Shown: piece by piece, positions 1 to 8,668 of the stretch | How the letters are laid out: the number at the start of each line of letters is the position of its first letter | Numbering within the stretch: the stretch's first letter is position 1 | Assembly (NCBI GenBank): GCA_007132905.1 | Contig: SLNR01000034.1 | Location: 1-42,102, forward strand | From: Candidatus Sumerlaeota bacterium | GTDB taxonomy: Bacteria > Bacillota > SLNR01 | Reading direction: 5' to 3' | Length of the DNA stretch: 42,102 nt | Notes under the pieces: generated by a model | Databases searched by the model: none | What the model was told of the DNA's origin: nothing | The model's input: the letters and a program-made list of their open reading frames with translations, nothing else | Made by a program: the position numbers and the translations under genes

Positions 1-56
1 AGGAATGGGTACCGGTACGAAAAGCAATCGTCACGCTTTAAGCGAACCCTCATTGA

Positions 57-359
57 CCGGGGGATGATAAGACCGGTAAAACTCTTCCGACTGGCGGATG
101 GGGGCGAAAAAAGAAGGATTCATCCGCTCCGGCATTTGTGTATGGAAATGCGTATGTAAGTCAAGGACGGGTCATGGGCCTGACGGAATCCTTCCTGAGC
201 ATGGGTCGGATCATTAGGCCCCTGTGGGGCGAACTCATTTTCGATGTAAGCATGCCGTATCCTCTCATTAGCGGTGGATTAGTTTTGCTGATCACAGCCG
301 GTGTGACTGATGACAAATCCGGACAATGCCTGAATGATGATCTGGTATACGAACCATAA
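57..359 (+). pseudogene. Remnant of an MFS transporter (C-terminal part)
   Basis: The reading frame is open from about 57 to the stop at 357-359. From about 138 it resembles the C-terminal half of drug-type MFS transporters: a GRVMGL segment, then SFLSMGRI, PLWGELIFDV, and a hydrophobic stretch (PYPLISGGLVLLITAG). That order matches the last helices of TetA/BmrA-like proteins. The N-terminal helices are missing: a TGA at 54-56 closes the frame upstream, and the residues before 130 do not look like membrane protein. The tail after LLITAG is not MFS-like either. I read this as a decayed fragment rather than a 73-residue gene; the rest could lie outside the window only if a frameshift is also present. 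Family recognition is by motif only. Confidence 0.5.
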
Positions 360-391
360 CAGAAATAAATAAAATATTTTCTTCAACCGTA

Positions 392-421
392 TTGACAAGC
401 AGCATGGCTTCTCTGTATAAT
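392..421 (+). promoter_or_regulatory. Sigma-A type promoter of the hydrolase-tetR operon
   Basis: A perfect TTGACA box lies at 392-397 and a perfect TATAAT box at 416-421, with an 18-bp spacer. Transcription would start near 428, inside the palindrome described next, about 60 bp upstream of the hydrolase start. This is the best promoter in the window. Confidence 0.85.
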
Positions 422-450
422 AGACCTAACAGTCTAGACCGTTAAGTCTA
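421..450. promoter_or_regulatory. 30-bp operator palindrome, probable TetR-family binding site
   Basis: The 30 bases from 421 to 450 form a near-perfect palindrome centred on TCTAGA (433-438), with TAGAC and GTCTA at the outer ends; only two symmetric base pairs break the symmetry. It overlaps the last base of the -10 box and covers the expected transcription start, so a bound protein would block the promoter. The TetR-family gene two positions downstream in the same operon is the obvious candidate, giving autoregulation and induction by a ligand. TetR-family proteins commonly bind palindromes of this size; the pairing is inferred from position. Confidence 0.8.
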
Positions 451-489
451 CACCGATAAATCCACCAAAATTGCAGAGGAGCGAAAAAC

Positions 490-1362
490 ATGGGTATTCA
501 CAAATGGATCGATCAAATGAGCATGGGGTTGGCCGGGAAAATCACGAAAAAGAAGTATTTTTCCGACGAAGCCCAGAGTCCCAGCATTAAGGAATGGCTG
601 GAAGAAGCCGAGTTAATTGCTTTTCCTGACATTGATGGGGAAGGAAATTATCCGGTGGCCTTCAAAAAAGAAAACGAAAATTTAGAGGGTGCTTTCATTG
701 TAGAGCAGTGGCTGGGAAATGAATATCCCACCATCATTTATCACCATGGAGCGGCGGAAGGATCTTATGATTTCAGTTTCAACCGCATCTTAAAAAAAGG
801 AAAAGACAAAATTGCGGCCAATCTGATTGCCATTCAAGCCCTATTTAACCATAACAACAAAGAATTCATGGAGAGCATTACCCGCCTTTCCAACTACTGC
901 TTTATGCTGGCCACTTCCGCACTGATGGTGGAGGAATTGGTGAAGCAGCTCCGTACAAAGGGAAGCCGGCGGATTCTTGTTACGGGTACCAGTCTGGGCG
1001 GGGTGGTTACCAATATTCATTTTACCTACTTCAACACCGCCGACCGCTATCGGCCCATGCTGGCGGGGGCAAAGGTCGGCGAAGTATACATCACCTCCGC
1101 CTATGCCAAAGTTGCTTCCGAAAAAGGGAAATCGCAGCCAAAGAACCTGCGGCGAGCGCTGAATTTTGAGGAGGACATGAGAGGCAAGGACCAGGAAAAC
1201 CTGGCGGCCCTGATGGCAAAATATGATCAGCTGATCCAGTTTGATGTGCAAAAGGGAGCGTATGATCCTGCCAGAATTACGGCAATCCCTTACGGTCATG
1301 TTACCGGAGCCACTCGCTTCGCACAGCTTCGAGAGCATATCCTGGATGGACTAGAGGATTAG
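490..1362 (+). CDS. Alpha/beta hydrolase-fold protein
   Basis: This 290-residue protein has the marks of an alpha/beta hydrolase. A nucleophile elbow GTSLGG places the serine at residue 168, and an earlier YHHG motif after a hydrophobic strand (about residues 78-84) is typical of the oxyanion-hole strand. A histidine near residue 273 (YGHVTG) could complete the triad; the acid residue is not obvious. There is no signal peptide or membrane segment, so it is probably cytoplasmic. The start is supported by a GAGGAG ribosome binding site just upstream. It is the first gene of an operon with a TetR-type regulator 15 bp downstream, controlled by the promoter and palindrome at 392-450. That arrangement suggests a hydrolase induced by its substrate or by a toxic ester or amide. 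The substrate cannot be deduced. Confidence 0.8.
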   Translation: MGIHKWIDQMSMGLAGKITKKKYFSDEAQSPSIKEWLEEAELIAFPDIDGEGNYPVAFKKENENLEGAFIVEQWLGNEYPTIIYHHGAAEGSYDFSFNRILKKGKDKIAANLIAIQALFNHNNKEFMESITRLSNYCFMLATSALMVEELVKQLRTKGSRRILVTGTSLGGVVTNIHFTYFNTADRYRPMLAGAKVGEVYITSAYAKVASEKGKSQPKNLRRALNFEEDMRGKDQENLAALMAKYDQLIQFDVQKGAYDPARITAIPYGHVTGATRFAQLREHILDGLED

Positions 1363-1377
1363 AGAGGATGAAAAAGA

Positions 1378-1983
1378 ATGAAGAGGGACCACATTATAGA
1401 GGCGGCGCTTGTAGAGTTTGGAAACCATGACTATGACGGTGCCTCCGTTAATGCCATCATTGAGCGATCTCAAACCAGCAAGGGAACCTTCTACCACCAT
1501 TTTCGAAGTAAAGAAGACCTCTATCTGGAACTGGTCCGGCAGGTAGCGGATGAGAAAGTACGATACATGGGAAAACTGGCAGGCAAGAAACGGAAGGAAA
1601 AGATACCGGGGACCCTGTTCGATATGCTCCGGGATCAGATCGAGGCCTCCATACGTTTTGCAGCAGAATACCCTTGTTATGCCCGCTTCAGTGCCCGAAT
1701 TGCCAATGAGACTCGAAAAGATATCCGAAAAACGATCGATGGACTGATCGGGGGCAAGACCAGTGAAATGTTCAGCCGCCTGATTATGGATAACATTGAG
1801 CATAAACATCTGCGCACCGATCTTTCGGCTGACTTCATCACCCGTATCATAGTTTTTTTGATCAGCCGATTTAATGAGTTTCTTTTGGAAATGGGTGTGG
1901 AGATTGAGCCGGAAAACATGGACCGGATCACGCAGGTATTGGAAGAATACATCGACTTTATTGAAAAAGGCTTGGGAGAATAA
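1378..1983 (+). CDS. TetR/AcrR family transcriptional regulator
   Basis: This 201-residue protein has a classic TetR N-terminal helix-turn-helix in residues 1-50: an IIEAALVEFG helix, then the recognition part TSKGTFYHHFRSKEDLY, which is the family signature. The rest is an all-helical ligand and dimerisation domain that is poorly conserved in the family, so the inducer is unknown. The gene starts 15 bp after the hydrolase stop, and a short purine-rich ribosome binding site lies between them, so the two are co-transcribed. The 30-bp palindrome over the operon promoter is the likely operator. It most likely represses its own operon and releases it when a small hydrophobic compound binds. A hairpin terminator follows at 2014. 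Confidence 0.92.
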   Translation: MKRDHIIEAALVEFGNHDYDGASVNAIIERSQTSKGTFYHHFRSKEDLYLELVRQVADEKVRYMGKLAGKKRKEKIPGTLFDMLRDQIEASIRFAAEYPCYARFSARIANETRKDIRKTIDGLIGGKTSEMFSRLIMDNIEHKHLRTDLSADFITRIIVFLISRFNEFLLEMGVEIEPENMDRITQVLEEYIDFIEKGLGE

Positions 1984-2013
1984 CCTGCCGTTTAAAGCAG
2001 TAATCTGCTGGAT

Positions 2014-2050
2014 AAGAAGCACGATGGGGCAACCCATCCCGTGCTTCTTT
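2014..2050 (+). terminator. Rho-independent terminator after tetR gene
   Basis: A 10-bp outer stem (AAGAAGCACG at 2014-2023 pairing with CGTGCTTCTT at 2040-2049) encloses a second small stem ATGGG/CCCAT, followed by a short T-rich run. It lies 31 bp after the tetR stop codon. Confidence 0.7.
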
Positions 2051-2178
2051 CTCTTATGCCTGTGGATTCCAAATCCAGACGCTTCTAGTGGGGAAGAATT
2101 TCCTGCTGGGTACTTGAAGATTATGTGCATACAGCCTCGCTGCTGTCTGGATGAAAGACGATTAAGGACTGCCTTCTA

Positions 2179-2232
2179 AAAATTACTTAAAGGGGAGACA
2201 GCTTATAAGCTGTCTCCCCTTTAAGTAATTTT
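2179..2232. terminator. Perfect 54-bp palindrome, probable bidirectional terminator
   Basis: The bases 2179-2232 read identically on both strands, giving two 27-base arms with no spacer, centred at 2205/2206 on GCTTATAAGC. The transcript of either strand would end in a run of four to five U. It lies between the tetR operon on the plus strand and the convergent lipoprotein gene that ends at 2263, which fits a shared terminator. The long perfect arms are unusual for a terminator; see findings. Confidence 0.75.
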
Positions 2233-2262
2233 CGCAAGCTGAGAAAGTAAGATGAAATGTAT

Positions 2263-2811
2263 TTAGAGGATCTTTACCTCAATATTTTGAGCATGTTCTC
2301 CTTCTTGTGCTGTAAAAAACATAACATAGATATTTCCATTATAATACTGGTCGAGTATTTCTGCGGAAACATTTAATTCGTATCTATCTTCCTCAATTTT
2401 AGTGCCTACTAATTCATATCCCCGTTCTTCAAGAAGGGCTTTCATTTCGGTGACATCATCACCAGTTATCGTTCTGTCTACTACATATGAAAGTGCCAGT
2501 ATTTCACCCGCATTGACAAGTTTAGGTTCTTTTTCGAAAATTTCTTCCAGTGCTGATCTAAAATCTTCATCCATAGCGATATTACGATCGTCAATCGGAA
2601 CTATTTCTTCTGCCAAAACATAGGGATCTTCCTCTTCGACCCCCGCTTCTTCTTCTTTCGGAGCCGGATCTTCTTCACGGCCATTTTCTTCATTCAAAGG
2701 ATCATCTGCAGGATCTTGGTCTTTGGTCCCGCACCCAAAGATCCCCACCAGAAAAAGCAAGGCTATTGCCATGAAAAATCCTAAGTGCTTACGACGCTTC
2801 ATGTCAATCAT
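2263..2811 (-). CDS. Small acidic lipoprotein of unknown function
   Basis: This 182-residue protein has a basic N terminus (KRRK), a hydrophobic segment (residues about 11-26) and a lipobox-like end GIFGC, so it is predicted to be lipid-anchored on the outer face of the membrane. After the cysteine comes a very acidic, proline-containing linker (about residues 30-65, rich in E and D), then a folded domain of about 110 residues with mixed alpha/beta pattern ending in a strand-rich part (YELNVSAEIL, NIYVMFF, IEVKIL). I do not recognise the family. The first of two possible ATG codons is chosen because an AGGGGA ribosome binding site lies 9 bases before it. It stands alone, convergent to the tetR operon. 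Confidence 0.75.
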   Translation of the reverse strand: MIDMKRRKHLGFFMAIALLFLVGIFGCGTKDQDPADDPLNEENGREEDPAPKEEEAGVEEEDPYVLAEEIVPIDDRNIAMDEDFRSALEEIFEKEPKLVNAGEILALSYVVDRTITGDDVTEMKALLEERGYELVGTKIEEDRYELNVSAEILDQYYNGNIYVMFFTAQEGEHAQNIEVKIL

Positions 2812-3537
2812 TAATCTTATTCCCCTTTTTGATGATTTGTATTCACCTAAGATTCTTACTTAAAATTCCTTCCAGGGAAAAATATCAACTCCTTCTTTTT
2901 CACCTGGATTTCCCGGTTAGACCAAAGCAGAAAAATTTCTTTAAAATGAGCAAGTAATACTTTTAGATGGACTGCTTTCTGAGGAAGTAAAATTTTGATC
3001 AAAAAGCTGCAAAGGATTGATAATATTCTCAATCAGTCAAATTGACCAAATAACAGCAAAGGTAGTTGAAATTACTGAAAGTGCCTGGAAAGAAACAGTG
3101 AACATTCTTAAAATACCCGGCAGATAACCTGCCGTGAGGGAGAAAATGCTTTTAGTAAGACCAAGAAACTGTTAGAAAATTTTAAAAACAGATAGAGTGG
3201 TAAAGAAAATTGTTGACCAAAGAAAGCAGGTAGCCGCCGGCTACCGGTCCTTTTTTTGACCGGGTTGTAAGTATTCATAATACAGCGCACGGCCTATTTA
3301 GGAAAGGTAAGCCTAGAAACCCGGCAGAGTTTAGCTGCAGAAGGATAAACAAGAAGCGCAAAAGCAGGTAGTCTTTGGCTAGGGCGCCACAAGAAAACCC
3401 TTCTGATGAGGCTTTGTTAACTGAGGATTTTAAAAAGCGTCCAAGGCTTTATGGTAAGTCCCCGGGGGATAGCTATAGAGAGAGGCTTTGTATCTAAAGG
3501 AAACGAGGCTTATGCAAAGAAGAAGGCGTCAAAAGGG

Positions 3538-3566
3538 CTGAGTCTGTCTAAGCAAGGCAGACTCAG
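3538..3566. repeat. Stem-loop in gene-poor spacer
   Basis: A 12-bp inverted repeat (3538-3549 and 3555-3566, one wobble pair) encloses the loop AAGCA. An A-run, not a T-run, follows on the plus strand, and the minus-strand side is followed by CCCTTTTGA, so it is at best a weak minus-strand terminator. No flanking gene explains it. Confidence 0.45.
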
Positions 3567-3889
3567 CAAAAAAAAGGAAAAGAAAAAAGCAACCCCGGTT
3601 TAAAAGATTACAGCGTTGGTGCGTTGGTATTGTAACGATGATTCGTCTGCTAAAACGAAAGAAAGTATAATAAGCCGCAGCCGGTCAAGAGGGCAGCAGA
3701 GAAAAAAAGTTGCTTGGGTAAGCTGGCCTGCCTGCAACCTGAAAAGAATAGTCTCTATGGTATGGGAAAAAGGAGATGGTATAATCCTTATGCAGAGGTC
3801 CTTGCAAAAGAATCCTATTGCACAGCAATTTTTAAAAAAGTTGTATTTAGGGAACTAATTGCTTCGTTTTCAGAAAACATCTTGATAAA

Positions 3890-4063
3890 TCACTGACCTT
3901 CTGATTGCTGGTTGTAAATCGTTTTGATTTCGTGATAAAATGTTTTTAGCTTGGGGTCGCAGATCTCATATTTTTGCTTAGTTTCTTTAACAGGCCAGAC
4001 ATTTTGCCATAAGCCTTTGTTTTTCATCATCCGCGGGTAGTTAGCTCCCAATTCGCTTTTCAT
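3890..4063 (-). CDS. Possible 57-residue ORF or gene fragment
   Basis: An open frame of 57 codons runs from an ATG at 4063 to a TGA at 3890. Its composition is protein-like: basic start, several tryptophans and tyrosines (GLWQNVWPVKE, KTFYHEIKTIYNQ). No ribosome binding site is visible before the ATG, and it sits in a region that otherwise looks decayed, so it may be the surviving end of a larger lost gene. I do not recognise the family. Confidence 0.25.
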   Translation of the reverse strand: MKSELGANYPRMMKNKGLWQNVWPVKETKQKYEICDPKLKTFYHEIKTIYNQQSEGQ

Positions 4064-4197
4064 TTAGACAGACATGCTGATCACTATTTTTTTCCTGTTT
4101 ACAGTTTGATTTTTCTTAAAGTACGGTATTATTTGAATTTTTTTTTACATAGATGTACTCCGCAAAGGAATACATAAAGATTGCGAAGGTGAAATCC

Positions 4198-6927
4198 ATG
4201 AAAAAGGCTACATTAAAAATCGCAGGTATGACCTGCACCGCCTGTGCCCGGTCCGTAGAAAAAGCACTGCTGGATACAGAAGGTGTTACCGAAGCCTCGG
4301 TAAACTTTCCCGCGCAAAAAGCCCATGTAACTTACGGGGGCGGTTTAACCAGTGTGGACGCACTCGTCCGGGCAGTGGAAAATGCCGGTTATGAAGCCAA
4401 AATATTGGAGAGCGAAGACGAAAAACCAAACGGTGAACAAGTCGAGATAACTTTGAAGATCTTTGACATGACTTGTACTGCCTGCTCCGGTGCCGTCGAA
4501 AGAGCTTTGAAAAATACAGACGGAGTGAGCGATGCCTCTGTAAATTTTCCGGCTCAAAAAGCTTATGTGACTTTCAATACACAAAAGGCTACCACCGATG
4601 ATCTGATCCAGGCAGTAGAAACCGCAGGGTATAAGGCAGAATTTTTGGATTCGGATCATAAACAAGACGGGCTGGTGACAGAGGTTTATCATGTATCCGG
4701 CATGACTTGTGCCAGCTGTGCTGAGTCCGTGGAAAAGATTCTGGCTGAGGTGGATGGCGTCGCGGAAGCTAAAGTTAATTTTGCAGCCAGCCGGCTGACG
4801 CTGAAGTTTATTCCGCTGGAAACCAATAGGGGGGAATTAAGGGAGCTTTTAGAAGCGGCCGGCTACCAGATTGAACTGGCCGATGACTATGCGGTCGGAG
4901 GGGTACTAGAAGACGAAGACAAAGAAGTAAAAGAAGCCAGGAGACGGATGATTATTGCCGGTGTCCCCGCCGTAACCATATCCGTTCTTATGATTTTGAA
5001 TATGTTTGTGCTTACGATAGATTTTTACGTTTACACAACCATTGTGGCGATTTTAGCCATCCCCTCCATTTTCATTGCTGGTGCCAGGACACACAAAGGC
5101 AGCATCAATGCCATAGTTCACCGCAGCCCCAATATGGATGTTCTGGTGTCATTAGGTTCTGTGCCCCCTTATCTGATTGGTCTGGCCTCTTTTTTCGTTC
5201 CGGTAACCACATTTATTGAAATGGGTGCAGCAATAATGTTCTTTCATTTGATTGGCCGGTATCTGGAAGCTCGGGCCAAGGGTCAAGCCTCTCAAGCCAT
5301 CAAAAAATTGTTGCAAATGGGAGCCAAAACAGCCCGGGTACTGCGTGACGGCGAGGAGGTAGAAGTCCCTGCGGAATCACTCAAATCCGGCGATGTGATG
5401 GTGATTCGCCCCGGTGAGAAAATTCCCACCGATGGTTTGGTAGTGAAGGGTCACAGTGCTATCGATGAATCGATGGCTACGGGTGAATCTCTCCCGGTAG
5501 AGAAGAAGGAAGGCAGTGAAGTGATCGGTGCTACCATCAACAAGCAAGGCCTTTTGCACGTAAAAGCCACGAAGGTCGGCAAGGATACCTTTCTGTCACA
5601 AGTCATTAAAATGGTGGAAGAGGCACAAGGGTCCAAAGTACCGATTCAAGAGTTTGCTGACAGAGTAACAGGCTACTTTGTTCCACTGATCATTCTTTTC
5701 TCTTTGAGCACATTTATTGTCTGGATTGTGTTCAGTGAACAGCTTCTTCCGATGCTGGTAGCGGTTGAACCGTATTTGCCCTGGATAAACATCGATGTAG
5801 GCTCTTGGACTTTAGCTTACCTGGCCGCGGCCGCGGTATTAGTAATATCATGTCCCTGCGCACTGGGATTGGCCACACCTACCGCTCTCATGGTGGGCAG
5901 CGGCATCGGTGCCGAAAAAGGGGTATTAATACGGCGGGGTGAAGCTATTCAGACTATGAAGGATGTTAAGGTGGTGGCCTTTGATAAGACCGGTACATTG
6001 ACCAAAGGCAGACCGGCGGTAACCGATGTAGCCGTTTACGGCGAATTTTCTGAGCAACAGTTGCTAAGCTATGCCGCCAGTGTGGAAGCCGCGTCAGAAC
6101 ACCCCCTGGCCAATGCTGTTGTGGAAGCTATCAGGGACAAAGGCGTGGAAGTTCAAGACGTGGAGAATTTTACCTCTCACACAGGTAAAGGCGTCAGCGG
6201 CACGGTCGATGGACATAATGTCCTGGTCGGCAGCCGCCGCCTGATGGAAGAAGAAAAGATTGACGCCGGTGAACCGGGAGTACGTATGAAAGAATTGGAA
6301 GAGCAGGGTAAGACCGTGGTAATTGTGGCGGTGGGCAGTAAAGCGGCCGGTATCATTGCCGTCGCTGATACACTTAGAGAAGAAGCGCAGGCTGCCTTGG
6401 CGGAGTTAAAATCGCTGGGGTTGGAAGCGGCCATGATTACCGGTGATAATGAACGGACCGCAGCATCCATTGGCAAGCAGCTGGGTATTGATCATGTTAT
6501 TTCTGAAGTGTTGCCCGACGGCAAAGTAACTGAAATAAAGAGATTGCAAGATAAGCACGGCGTCGTGGCTATGGTGGGTGACGGTATCAATGATGCGCCG
6601 GCGCTGAAACAGGCTAATGTTGGTATTGCCATCGGCAGCGGCACGGATATTGCTATTGAAGCGGCGGACTTAACCCTGATTCGGGGCGATCTTGCCGGTG
6701 TGATAACAGCCATAAAACTTTCCCGCAGCACATTCCTCAAGATTAAACAAAACTATTTCTGGGCCTGGGTTTATAATGCCATAGCCATTCCCCTGGCAGC
6801 CGCCGGAATGCTTCATCCCATGATCGGTATGGGAGCTATGAGCATGAGTTCTGTGAATGTGGTTTGGAACTCACTGCGTTTGCGAAAACATGATATGGAA
6901 GCAGATTATCTAAAAGATAAAAAATAG
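4198..6927 (+). CDS. copA: CopA-type copper-exporting P1B-type ATPase with three HMA domains
   Basis: This 909-residue membrane ATPase pumps Cu+ out of the cytoplasm using ATP. Three N-terminal heavy-metal-associated domains carry CxxC metal sites at C13/C16, C93/C96 and C171/C174. The transmembrane part carries the CPC ion-binding motif at residues 552-554 ([13 protein letters not shown]), the P-domain has the phosphorylated DKTGT aspartate at D596, the N-domain has the SEHPLA histidine, and the hinge has GDGINDAP near residue 795. These place it in the P1B-1 (Cu+/Ag+) group. The start at 4198 is chosen because a good AAGGTGA site precedes it; an in-frame ATG at 4153 lacks one. No CsoR, CueR or CopZ gene is adjacent. 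HMA1 and HMA2 are more alike than either is to HMA3, suggesting internal duplication. Confidence 0.95.
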   Translation: MKKATLKIAGMTCTACARSVEKALLDTEGVTEASVNFPAQKAHVTYGGGLTSVDALVRAVENAGYEAKILESEDEKPNGEQVEITLKIFDMTCTACSGAVERALKNTDGVSDASVNFPAQKAYVTFNTQKATTDDLIQAVETAGYKAEFLDSDHKQDGLVTEVYHVSGMTCASCAESVEKILAEVDGVAEAKVNFAASRLTLKFIPLETNRGELRELLEAAGYQIELADDYAVGGVLEDEDKEVKEARRRMIIAGVPAVTISVLMILNMFVLTIDFYVYTTIVAILAIPSIFIAGARTHKGSINAIVHRSPNMDVLVSLGSVPPYLIGLASFFVPVTTFIEMGAAIMFFHLIGRYLEARAKGQASQAIKKLLQMGAKTARVLRDGEEVEVPAESLKSGDVMVIRPGEKIPTDGLVVKGHSAIDESMATGESLPVEKKEGSEVIGATINKQGLLHVKATKVGKDTFLSQVIKMVEEAQGSKVPIQEFADRVTGYFVPLIILFSLSTFIVWIVFSEQLLPMLVAVEPYLPWINIDVGSWTLAYLAAAAVLVISCPCALGLATPTALMVGSGIGAEKGVLIRRGEAIQTMKDVKVVAFDKTGTLTKGRPAVTDVAVYGEFSEQQLLSYAASVEAASEHPLANAVVEAIRDKGVEVQDVENFTSHTGKGVSGTVDGHNVLVGSRRLMEEEKIDAGEPGVRMKELEEQGKTVVIVAVGSKAAGIIAVADTLREEAQAALAELKSLGLEAAMITGDNERTAASIGKQLGIDHVISEVLPDGKVTEIKRLQDKHGVVAMVGDGINDAPALKQANVGIAIGSGTDIAIEAADLTLIRGDLAGVITAIKLSRSTFLKIKQNYFWAWVYNAIAIPLAAAGMLHPMIGMGAMSMSSVNVVWNSLRLRKHDMEADYLKDKK

Positions 6928-7442
6928 CAGTATGGCGGGATACCTTTATCAAAGATGATGAAAATGTCCTTTTCGTATTTCACTGTTTCTGCCCTTGCAG
7001 CAACTATCCTAACTCGGGCTTTAGACCTGTTTCCTACGATTTTCGCTGCCTCCGCATCTAGTTCGTTTCCCCTGAAATACGACTTTTAAGAAAAAAAGCC
7101 GTACTTTACGGATGCTGATTAACGGGATTACCAGAAGTTCCTTTGGAAAAAGCAGGATATGGGACGCCCGTATAGAATGACTATAAACCGGGATAAAAAT
7201 GGTCCGGCATGTTCGCCTCAGAATGAATAAAACCCTGATAAGTCCCCTGCATAAGGCATCGCTAAACGATTCTTCAGCTACCCAAGAGTAAAAGCAGAAA
7301 GGGTGGGGTTTTGTTTTATAACCGGGCGGATCCATGCAGACTGTCGTGTAGAGCAGAGAACACAAGGGAAGGAGGTGCTGGTCTACATTACGGGCCGTTT
7401 ATTCTTAAGAAAAGATTTATAATGATAATGAGGAGATGGTAA
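6928..7442 (+). other. 515-bp spacer between copA and first SBP gene
   Basis: No gene is visible. It holds a possible copA terminator (7075-7107) and the GAGGAGAT ribosome binding site of the next gene. A TATAAT at 7418-7423 lies too close to the start codon and lacks a partner -35 box, so it was not called a promoter. Confidence 0.5.
7075..7107 (+). terminator. Possible copA terminator
   Basis: AAATACGACTTT at 7075-7086 can pair with AAAGCCGTACTTT at 7095-7107 around an A-rich loop, with one mismatch and one extra base. It ends in only three T. It is about 150 bp after the copA stop, so the assignment is tentative. Confidence 0.35.
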
Positions 7443-8366
7443 ATGATGTTTACCCGCAAAAACCGATTTATGAAAACACTTATCGCGGGAGTAATGGTAC
7501 TCAGTTTGCTTGCTATGGGAGGATTTGGCTGCGGAGCTCCCGATGTGGATGATGATCCTGTGAAGCTGTCGTATCAAACCTGGACAGAAGCCATGATCGT
7601 CGGGGAAATGTTCCATATTATGCTGACCGAACACACGGATATCCCGATCGAAGTTGTTGAGCTGGAGAGTTTTGCCATTCAGTGGGAAGCGATCACCAAT
7701 GACGAAATCGACCTTATGGGGACCTATACTTCCACCGGTTATATGACCGTACTTGGTGATACGGGCTTGCGTGATCCGGAAGAAGTATATGATTATGTGA
7801 AAGAGGAATTAAAGGACCAGTACGACATCGTGGTTCTGGACAGGATCGGGTTTTATAACAACTATGACTTGGCGGTCAGGCCGGAGATTGCAGAAGAATA
7901 CGGCTTAGAAACTTACTCTGATCTTGCTGAAGTGGCCGGTGAACTGACCATCGCGGCGGATGTGAACTTCCTGGACAGAGAAGATACCTATCCTCTCCTG
8001 CAGGAAATGTACGGCATGGAATTCGGAGACATTAAAACCGTTGGTGTTACACTAAAGTATCCGACCATCGCTGAAGGCGAAGCCGATGTCATCAACAACT
8101 ACACCACCGATGCTCAGATCCAAGAGCTGGGACTAGTAGTGTTAGAAGATGATTTGAACGCTTTCCCGCCTTATGATAAGGTTTCTTTCGCCCGTGCCGA
8201 AGTATTGGATATGTATCCTGAAATCGAGGAAGTCATGGGCAGACTTGCCGGGATGATCGATACCGATGAAATGGTAGCCATGAATTATGCAGTTGAAATC
8301 GAAGAAAAACAGCCAGCCGATGTAGCCAGAGATTTTCTAATCGAAAAAGGCTTGATTGACGGATAA
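7443..8366 (+). CDS. Osmoprotectant (glycine betaine/choline-type) ABC transporter substrate-binding lipoprotein, copy 1
   Basis: This 307-residue protein begins with a signal sequence (hydrophobic core about residues 11-26) ending in GGFGC, a lipobox-like site, followed by an acidic linker. The mature part follows the OpuAC/OpuCC/YehZ pattern: SYQTWTEAMIVGEMF, an IQWEAI-NDEIDLMGTYT segment, the RDPEEVYDYV helix, YNNYDLAVR, and EADVINNYTTDAQI. These are ligand-binding regions of quaternary-amine receptors. A GAGGAGATGG site precedes the start. The next gene is a close paralogue. No ATPase or permease gene lies nearby, so it must work with a transporter encoded elsewhere or act as a sensor-type binding protein. 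Family assignment is firm; the exact ligand is not determined. Confidence 0.88.
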   Translation: MMFTRKNRFMKTLIAGVMVLSLLAMGGFGCGAPDVDDDPVKLSYQTWTEAMIVGEMFHIMLTEHTDIPIEVVELESFAIQWEAITNDEIDLMGTYTSTGYMTVLGDTGLRDPEEVYDYVKEELKDQYDIVVLDRIGFYNNYDLAVRPEIAEEYGLETYSDLAEVAGELTIAADVNFLDREDTYPLLQEMYGMEFGDIKTVGVTLKYPTIAEGEADVINNYTTDAQIQELGLVVLEDDLNAFPPYDKVSFARAEVLDMYPEIEEVMGRLAGMIDTDEMVAMNYAVEIEEKQPADVARDFLIEKGLIDG

Positions 8367-8370
8367 AGAA

Positions 8371-8422
8371 GAAAGAGAAAGGAACGGACCGGCGCGTTGC
8401 ATGCGTTTGGTCCTTTCTTTTT
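8371..8422 (+). terminator. Terminator after SBP copy 1
   Basis: GAAAGGA and GGACC upstream (8373-8390) pair with GGTCCTTTC (8409-8417) around a GC-rich loop with a small bulge, then five T follow. It separates the two paralogous genes, so the second probably has its own transcription start in 8423-8660; no clear promoter boxes were found there. Confidence 0.6.
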
Positions 8423-8668
8423 GGCAAAAGGCAGAAATTGCACATCCTTTGTTGGACGGTTTTTTCTTTTATTAGAAAAGGGCTTGAGCATCTGAACAAG
8501 AGTTGCCCAAAAGGTCATAAGTTATCAGTTGCGTGATGGTCAGTCTTTGTTCGAATAATCCCGATCGAAAACTTGGGCAGAATGAAAGAACTCGAGGATA
8601 AGGCAAGGAGGTAGGAAGAAAAAAACTCTGACCTCTTTTATGAGAAGAAGAAAAAAGAAGGAGATGGT

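Larger units (their letters stand above)
2812..4197. other. Gene-poor spacer of about 1.4 kb
   Basis: No intact gene of normal size was found. All frames are broken by stops, yet protein-like stretches appear in shifting frames (for example around 3040-3110, translating as ITAKVVEITESAW and following residues), which suggests old decayed coding sequence that I cannot assign. It also contains a stem-loop at 3538-3566 and one 57-codon open frame on the minus strand at 3890-4063, listed separately. No convincing promoter for copA could be picked; the AT-rich stretch at 4100-4150 is the likely place. Confidence 0.5.

Noticed and set aside
138-359. Intact small gene of 73 codons starting with GTG
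   Set aside because: The sequence is an internal MFS stretch with no start signals; it is better described as a remnant.
1351-2130. 259-codon minus-strand frame opposite tetR
   Set aside because: It lies entirely opposite the TetR-family gene, which has a clear HTH signature; the antisense translation has no features.
3538-3566. Stem-loop as a terminator or small RNA
   Set aside because: No T-run on the plus strand and no gene to terminate on either side; listed only as an inverted repeat.
7418-7423. TATAAT as promoter of the first binding-protein gene
   Set aside because: It lies only about 20 bp before the start codon, inside the region needed for the ribosome site, and lacks a -35 box.
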